NCBI GenBank assembly: GCA_039920165.1 | Contig: JBDSEG010000039.1 | Coordinates: 1 to 10,159, forward strand | Reading direction: 5' to 3' | Length of the DNA stretch: 10,159 nt | Origin: JBDSEG01 sp039920165 | Lineage (GTDB): Bacteria; Pseudomonadota; Gammaproteobacteria; Burkholderiales; Burkholderiaceae_C | In this document: positions 6,692 to 10,159 of the stretch, in pieces | Layout of the letters: every line of letters begins with the position of its first letter | How positions within the stretch are numbered: the first letter of the stretch is position 1 | Position numbers and translations under genes: made by a program | Notes under the pieces: model-generated | Databases searched by the model: none | Told to the model about the DNA's origin: nothing | The model's input: the letters and a program-made list of their open reading frames with translations, nothing else

Positions 6692-7813
6692 TCAACCCTG
6701 CGCGAGACGCTGGAACAGCTGGCCCGGCAGGCGCGCCACGCTGCCGGCGAGTTCCATTTCGAGCAGCCGGATATTGAGCGCGGCGGCCGACCATCCGGTG
6801 CGTGCGACGAGCGCTTCCAAGCCGACCGGATCGTGGCCGAGTGCTTCGAGTAGCGGGTCGTCGCCGGAAGGCTCGGCGCCCCCGGCGGCCTCGGCGTCGG
6901 GAAGGCGCGGCGCTCCCCAGTGCAGCTCGTCGAGGATGTCGTTCGCCGTCTCGACCAGTTTGGCACCTTGCTTGATGAGCGCGTGACAGCCACGCGAAAG
7001 CGGCGAGTGGATCGAGCCGGGGATGGCGAATACATCGCGCCCGGCTTCGCTCGCCAGCCGCGCGGTGATAAGCGAACCGGACTGCAGCGCAGCCTCGACC
7101 ACCAGGGTGCCGCGCGTGAGCCCGGCGATGACGCGGTTGCGCGTCGGGAAGTGGCCGGCCAGCGGGGGCGTGCCCAGGGGATATTCGCTCAGCACCAACC
7201 CCTCGCGTGCGATGCGGTGAGCGAGGTCGAAATGGCGCTTTGGATAGACCCGGTCGAGCCCGGTGCCGACTACCGCGATGGTGCCACCCGAGCCCTGCAA
7301 TGCGCCTTCGTGGGCGGCGGCGTCGATGCCCAGCGCCAGCCCCGAGACCACGGCCAGGCCGGCGTCGCTCAGATGGCGGGCGAACGCGCGCGCGTTCTCG
7401 CTGCCCTGCGGCGTCGGGTTGCGGCTGCCGACGACGGCGAGACTGCTCGCGGCCAGCAATTCGGTGCGGCCTTGCGCATACAACAGCAGCGGCGGATCGG
7501 CGGTCTGCAGCAGTGCCGCGGGGTAGAGCGGGTCGCCGAGCGTGACGACCGCGCGCGGCGAAGTCTCGTCGTCCGCGTCGGCCCCGGCGAGCCACGCCAG
7601 GGTCGAGACGACGAGCGCGTCGGTCTCTTCGCTGGACTTTGCCAAGGCCTGCGCGGGCGCCGGCCCGACGACTTGGGCGCGCGAAGCGATCGACGCCGCG
7701 AGCACTGCTTGCGGCGAGCCATAGCAGGCTAGCAGCTTGCGGGCCGACTCCCGGCCGATGCCGGGTGCCGCGAGCAAGCGCACCCAGGCGGCGAGTTCGT
7801 CGGCTTCGATCAC
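6692..7813 (-). CDS. dprA: DNA-processing protein DprA (Smf)
   Basis: DprA binds incoming single-stranded DNA in the cytoplasm, protects it and loads RecA during natural transformation. The 373-residue product has all three expected parts: an N-terminal helix-hairpin-helix-like region (LLAAPGIGRESARKLL, about 13-28), the Rossmann-fold core, and a C-terminal winged-helix domain (about 318-373) after an Ala/Gly/Asp-rich linker. Core motifs are VVGSRNPTPQG (127-137), SGLALGIDAAAH (157-168), VVGTGLDRVYP (181-191), FPTRNRVIAGL (222-232), SGSLITARLA (245-254) and GRDVFAIPGS (258-267). The GTG start at 7813 lies 19 bases after the LysM stop and has no obvious ribosome binding site, so translational coupling is likely. 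The gene looks intact, which suggests, but does not prove, that the organism can be transformed. Confidence 0.96.
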   Translation of the reverse strand: MIEADELAAWVRLLAAPGIGRESARKLLACYGSPQAVLAASIASRAQVVGPAPAQALAKSSEETDALVVSTLAWLAGADADDETSPRAVVTLGDPLYPAALLQTADPPLLLYAQGRTELLAASSLAVVGSRNPTPQGSENARAFARHLSDAGLAVVSGLALGIDAAAHEGALQGSGGTIAVVGTGLDRVYPKRHFDLAHRIAREGLVLSEYPLGTPPLAGHFPTRNRVIAGLTRGTLVVEAALQSGSLITARLASEAGRDVFAIPGSIHSPLSRGCHALIKQGAKLVETANDILDELHWGAPRLPDAEAAGGAEPSGDDPLLEALGHDPVGLEALVARTGWSAAALNIRLLEMELAGSVARLPGQLFQRLAQG

Positions 7814-7832
7814 GCGGCCGACGCGGGGTGGA

Positions 7833-9005
7833 TCAGGGCTGGGTGAAGCGGTCGCCCGGCTTGACGGGTTCCTTGACCGACAGGATCAGCGCATACGACA
7901 TGCGCTCGAAGGTGCGGAATACGAACAGCATGCCGTGGCGCTCGTCGGGCAGCTTCATGGTGGGTCGGGTCGGGTCGGTCTTGTCGATGACGACGCTGCC
8001 GTCGCGCCACAGCGCGAGCACGTGGCCGCGCTCCATGCCGTCGACCGTGCCGCGGTTCAGCGCCACGATCTGATTCTGCCCGGCGGTCAGAGAATCACCG
8101 TAGATCGAGACGATCTGCCCGGCCAGATCGGCCTGCGGCGCGTGCGGCGCGTAGTTCGCGAAGTCGCGCGGCGGCACCGGCGACAGGCGGTCGCCGAGGC
8201 CGGCTTCCTGCTTGATGCTGGTCAGCATGAAGGTCGCGGGAATGATCTCGGGCTTGCCGTCGGCGCCGGTGCGCTGATCACCCTGGCGCACATATTCGGC
8301 GGTGCCGACATAGTTGGCCTCGAAGCCGAGCACTTCCTTGGTGGTCGGGTCGCGCAGCGGTTTGGCTTCACGAAAGACCCGGTATTGCCGCTCGCCGCCG
8401 AGGTCGCCGCGCACATACGCGGTATCGCCGCGCGCAAGCAGCACGCGTCCTTCCTGGGCCGCGACGATGCGCGGCGCAGTGATGAGCTCGTCGGCTTGGA
8501 AGATCACGGCCTCATTGAGGAAGGGCTCGATCAGATGGAACGGGATTGCCGCGATCGGGCTGCCGTCGAGCGGGCTGCTGCGCACGCGCGGCGACAGCCT
8601 GAGCGTATTGCCCACCGGCTGCGCCAAGCGCAGACGGGCGCGGCCGTCGGACTTGTCGAGATACAGCACCTGGCCTGGATAGATCAGGTGTGGGTTGCGG
8701 ATCTGATCGAGGTTCATGCCCCACAGCTCGGGCCAGCGCCACGGCGTCTTGAGGAAGATCTTCGAAATGTCCCACAGCGTATCGCGCGGCCTGACGGTGT
8801 AGGAGTCGGGCGCGTTGGGTGCGAGTTCGGACAGCGCGACGCCGGCCTGCGCCACCCGCTGCGCGGTATCGCGCTGGGCGCCGGTGATCGGCAGTTGGCT
8901 GGTCTGCGCCGCGACACCGGTGCACGCCGCTGCGATGAGGATCGCCAGCAGGCGCAGCGATGCCGTGCGACGAAGGTCCGGGGCGTGGGCGGTGCGTCGG
9001 CTCAT
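7833..9005 (-). CDS. Exported LysM peptidoglycan-binding protein
   Basis: The 390-residue product has a basic N-terminus and hydrophobic core (LRLLAILIAAACTGVAA) that reads as a signal peptide, with cleavage likely after Ala33. Cys28 follows AAA, not the usual lipobox, so a lipoprotein is possible but less likely. One LysM domain spans about 68-117 (SYTVRPRDTLWDISKIF to LIYPGQVLYL); LysM binds peptidoglycan glycan chains. The remaining ~270 residues match no enzyme motif I know and look beta-rich, with aromatic and charged repeats but no cysteine pairs. I chose the ATG at 9005, not the longer frame from 9158, because the signal peptide then falls at the N-terminus and GGAGA sits about 9 bases upstream. 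It heads the operon with dprA and smg and is divergent from def. LysM genes beside dprA are common in betaproteobacteria; the role is unknown. Confidence 0.85.
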   Translation of the reverse strand: MSRRTAHAPDLRRTASLRLLAILIAAACTGVAAQTSQLPITGAQRDTAQRVAQAGVALSELAPNAPDSYTVRPRDTLWDISKIFLKTPWRWPELWGMNLDQIRNPHLIYPGQVLYLDKSDGRARLRLAQPVGNTLRLSPRVRSSPLDGSPIAAIPFHLIEPFLNEAVIFQADELITAPRIVAAQEGRVLLARGDTAYVRGDLGGERQYRVFREAKPLRDPTTKEVLGFEANYVGTAEYVRQGDQRTGADGKPEIIPATFMLTSIKQEAGLGDRLSPVPPRDFANYAPHAPQADLAGQIVSIYGDSLTAGQNQIVALNRGTVDGMERGHVLALWRDGSVVIDKTDPTRPTMKLPDERHGMLFVFRTFERMSYALILSVKEPVKPGDRFTQP

Positions 9006-9009
9006 TGAG

Positions 9010-9019
9010 GGAGATCTCC
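9010..9019. repeat. Palindrome over the LysM gene ribosome binding site
   Basis: GGAGATCTCC is a perfect 10-bp palindrome. On the - strand it contains the GGAGA ribosome binding site about 9 bases before the ATG. As RNA it has no loop and so cannot form a stable hairpin with itself; a protein site or chance are the alternatives. Confidence 0.4.
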
Positions 9020-9129
9020 GAGGGCGCGCAGCGGTGCGGTTGCGCTTTAGGGGTTGGCGAATGGCCTGCGACGCACCGGCGTCGACTTGGGCGAAAATCG
9101 GCCGGCCAATATCTGAATATGTTTCGCAG

Positions 9130-9158
9130 ATTCTGCCTTTAAACCCTTGATATCGCAA
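9130..9158 (-). promoter_or_regulatory. Possible sigma-70 promoter for the LysM-dprA-smg operon
   Basis: On the - strand, TTGCGA (9158-9153) and CAGAAT (9135-9130) are separated by 17 bases, each matching four of six consensus positions. Transcription would start near 9123, giving a leader of about 118 bases. The -10 lies inside the GCAGA-T-TCTGC dyad (9126-9136), a suitable place for a repressor. Confidence 0.3.
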
Positions 9159-9184
9159 CGAAACCGGACCTCGCCCGGCGACCC

Positions 9185-9200
9185 TGTAAGCCTGGTTACA
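9185..9200. promoter_or_regulatory. Operator-like dyad TGTAA-N6-TTACA
   Basis: TGTAA (9185-9189) and TTACA (9196-9200) form a perfect inverted repeat over a 6-base spacer, typical of a dimeric regulator site. It resembles the TyrR box TGTAAA-N6-TTTACA but is 2 bp shorter overall, so I do not assign it. It lies between the LysM operon promoter and def. Confidence 0.3.
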
Positions 9201-9228
9201 ACGTCGTCGTTCGCGCTTTCGGCGCTTG

Positions 9229-9255
9229 CGTGACGGACCTCACGGACCGTTTTTT
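9229..9255 (+). terminator. Weak dyad followed by a T-run upstream of def
   Basis: CGTGA (9229-9233) and TCACG (9240-9244) could pair over a 6-base loop, and six Ts follow at 9250-9255. A 7-base direct repeat ACGGACC (9233-9239, 9242-9248) overlaps it. The 5-bp stem, set 5 bases from the T-run, is weak, so an attenuator in the def leader is only one possibility. Confidence 0.2.
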
Positions 9256-9278
9256 CCGCTCCTGATTCGACTCATCTC

Positions 9279-9791
9279 ATGGCCAAGCTCGACATCCTGC
9301 GCTTTCCCGACCCGCGCCTGCTCACCGTCGCCCGTCCCGTCACCGAGGTCGACGCGCGCGTGCGCCGGCTCGTCGACGACATGCTGGAAAGCATGTACAA
9401 CGCCGAGGGCGTGGGCCTCGCCGCGACCCAGGTCGACGTGCACGAACGCGTCATCGTCATCGATACCTCGGATGCCCACGACGATCCGCGCGTCCTGATC
9501 AATCCCGAACTGATCGCGAGAAGCGAGGAGATGAGCTTCTCGGACGAGGGCTGCCTGTCGGTGCCGGCGGTCTACGACAAGGTGCAGCGGCACAGCCGCG
9601 TTACCGTGCGCGCGCTCGGCCGCGACGGCAAACCCGTCGAGTTCGAGGCCGAGGGCCTGCTCGCGGTCTGCGTGCAGCACGAGATGGATCACCTCATGGG
9701 CAAGGTCTTCGTCGACTATCTGAGCCCGCTCAAGCGCGAGCGCATCCGCACCAAGATGCTGAAGAAGCTGCGCGACGAGCAGCGCGCGTGA
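9279..9791 (+). CDS. def: Peptide deformylase
   Basis: Peptide deformylase removes the formyl group from the N-terminal methionine of new proteins at the ribosome exit. The 170-residue product is the usual length of bacterial type I enzymes and carries all three motifs: GVGLAATQ (44-51), EGCLSVP (90-96) and QHEMDH (133-138). Cys92, His134 and His138 are the metal ligands and Glu135 the catalytic base, matching E. coli Cys90, His132, His136 and Glu133. The C-terminus (DYLSPLKRERIRTKM) also follows E. coli. The ATG at 9279 gives the normal MAKLDILRFPDPRL start, yet no Shine-Dalgarno sequence precedes it. The TGA stop overlaps the fmt GTG, so fmt translation is probably coupled. It is divergent from the LysM-dprA-smg operon. 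Confidence 0.97.
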   Translation: MAKLDILRFPDPRLLTVARPVTEVDARVRRLVDDMLESMYNAEGVGLAATQVDVHERVIVIDTSDAHDDPRVLINPELIARSEEMSFSDEGCLSVPAVYDKVQRHSRVTVRALGRDGKPVEFEAEGLLAVCVQHEMDHLMGKVFVDYLSPLKRERIRTKMLKKLRDEQRA

Positions 9792-10159
9792 GCAACGCGT
9801 CCCTGCGCGTCGCGTTCGCCGGCACGCCCGACTTCGCACGCGTCGCGCTCGAAGCGTTGCTGCGCAGCGGGTTCGAAATCCCGCTGGTGCTGACCCAACC
9901 CGATCGACCGGCCGGCCGCGGACTGCGGCTGCAGGTCTCGGCGGTCAAGCAACTCGCGCTGTCCGAAGGCATCGCGCTCGCGCAGCCGCGCAGCGTGCGG
10001 CTCGACGGCAAATTTCCAGACGATGCCGCCGCGGCGCGCGAGCGGTTGCTGGGCGCGCGCCCCGACGTGCTGGTCGTCGCCGCCTACGGCCTGCTGCTGC
10101 CGCCCTGGGTGCTCGAGCTGCCCGCCCGGGGCTGCCTGAATATCCACGCGTCGCTGTTG
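9788..10159 (+). CDS. fmt: Methionyl-tRNA formyltransferase (5' end)
   Basis: Fmt transfers the formyl group of 10-formyltetrahydrofolate to initiator methionyl-tRNA, the step that def later reverses on the finished protein. The frame is open to the window edge, showing 124 residues of a protein normally about 310-320 long; the cut is artificial. Visible features are RVAFAGTPDFA (7-17), TQPDRPAGRG (about 35-44), VLVVAAYGLLLPPWVLELP and GCLNIHASLL, in which Asn118 and His120 match the catalytic Asn106 and His108 of E. coli Fmt. The start is GTG at 9788, overlapping the def stop (GTGA), a common coupled arrangement. No ATG nearby gives a better N-terminus. Confidence 0.96.
   Translation, partial: MSNASLRVAFAGTPDFARVALEALLRSGFEIPLVLTQPDRPAGRGLRLQVSAVKQLALSEGIALAQPRSVRLDGKFPDDAAAARERLLGARPDVLVVAAYGLLLPPWVLELPARGCLNIHASLL

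Larger units (their letters stand above)
9006..9278. promoter_or_regulatory. Divergent control region between the LysM operon and def-fmt
   Basis: This 273-base spacer has no gene I can support. It should carry promoters for both directions. It contains an AT-rich patch (about 9107-9158), unusual in this GC-rich window, and several dyads: GGAGATCTCC (9010-9019), GGCCGGCC (9100-9107), GCAGA-T-TCTGC (9126-9136), TGTAA-N6-TTACA (9185-9200) and CGTGA-N6-TCACG (9229-9244) followed by six Ts. I see no good sigma-70 promoter for def; TTGATA at 9147-9152 is a fair -35 without a -10. Confidence 0.6.

Noticed and set aside
7737..9008. 423-codon open frame on the + strand opposite the LysM gene
   Set aside because: The opposite strand encodes a signal peptide and a clear LysM domain; this frame shows neither a domain nor a credible start signal.
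9006..9158. N-terminal extension of the LysM protein to 9158
   Set aside because: It would bury the signal peptide inside the protein and cover the AT-rich promoter region; the ATG at 9005 has a ribosome binding site.

Overview
The window is a high-GC bacterial chromosome segment of mostly housekeeping genes. Gene order and protein sequences point to a betaproteobacterium, perhaps Rhodocyclales or Burkholderiales. The pointers are yajC-secD-secF followed by a DUF1631 gene, and a LysM protein-dprA-smg operon divergent from def-fmt. The lineage is inferred from recognised families and gene order; no database search was run.

Layout: (1) 1-315, the 3' end of a LivM-type branched-chain amino acid ABC transporter permease. 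(2) 417-3827, yajC, secD and secF on the + strand, the accessory membrane complex that works with SecYEG in protein export. (3) 3918-6161, a 747-residue DUF1631 protein of unknown function, also on +. (4) 6198-9005 on the - strand, in transcription order: an exported LysM protein, dprA (ssDNA-binding RecA loader used in natural transformation) and smg (DUF494). This run converges on the DUF1631 gene across only 36 bases. (5) 9006-9278, a 273-base divergent control region holding an AT-rich segment and several short dyads. (6) 9279-10159, def overlapping fmt, the enzymes that deformylate nascent proteins and formylate initiator tRNA; fmt runs off the window edge.

The genes form three functional blocks: protein export, DNA processing plus cell wall, and formyl-methionine metabolism. 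dprA-smg divergent from def-fmt is the arrangement also known from E. coli; here a LysM gene lies between the divergent promoter region and dprA. I see no mobile element, CRISPR array, RNA gene, phage remnant or broken gene.

I found no strong candidate for a new defence or mobile system. The points most worth a second look are the uncharacterised DUF1631 protein, the LysM-dprA-smg linkage, a perfectly spaced leaderless -10 element in front of smg, a SecF periplasmic insert carrying the protein's only two cysteines, and several unassigned dyads in the spacers.
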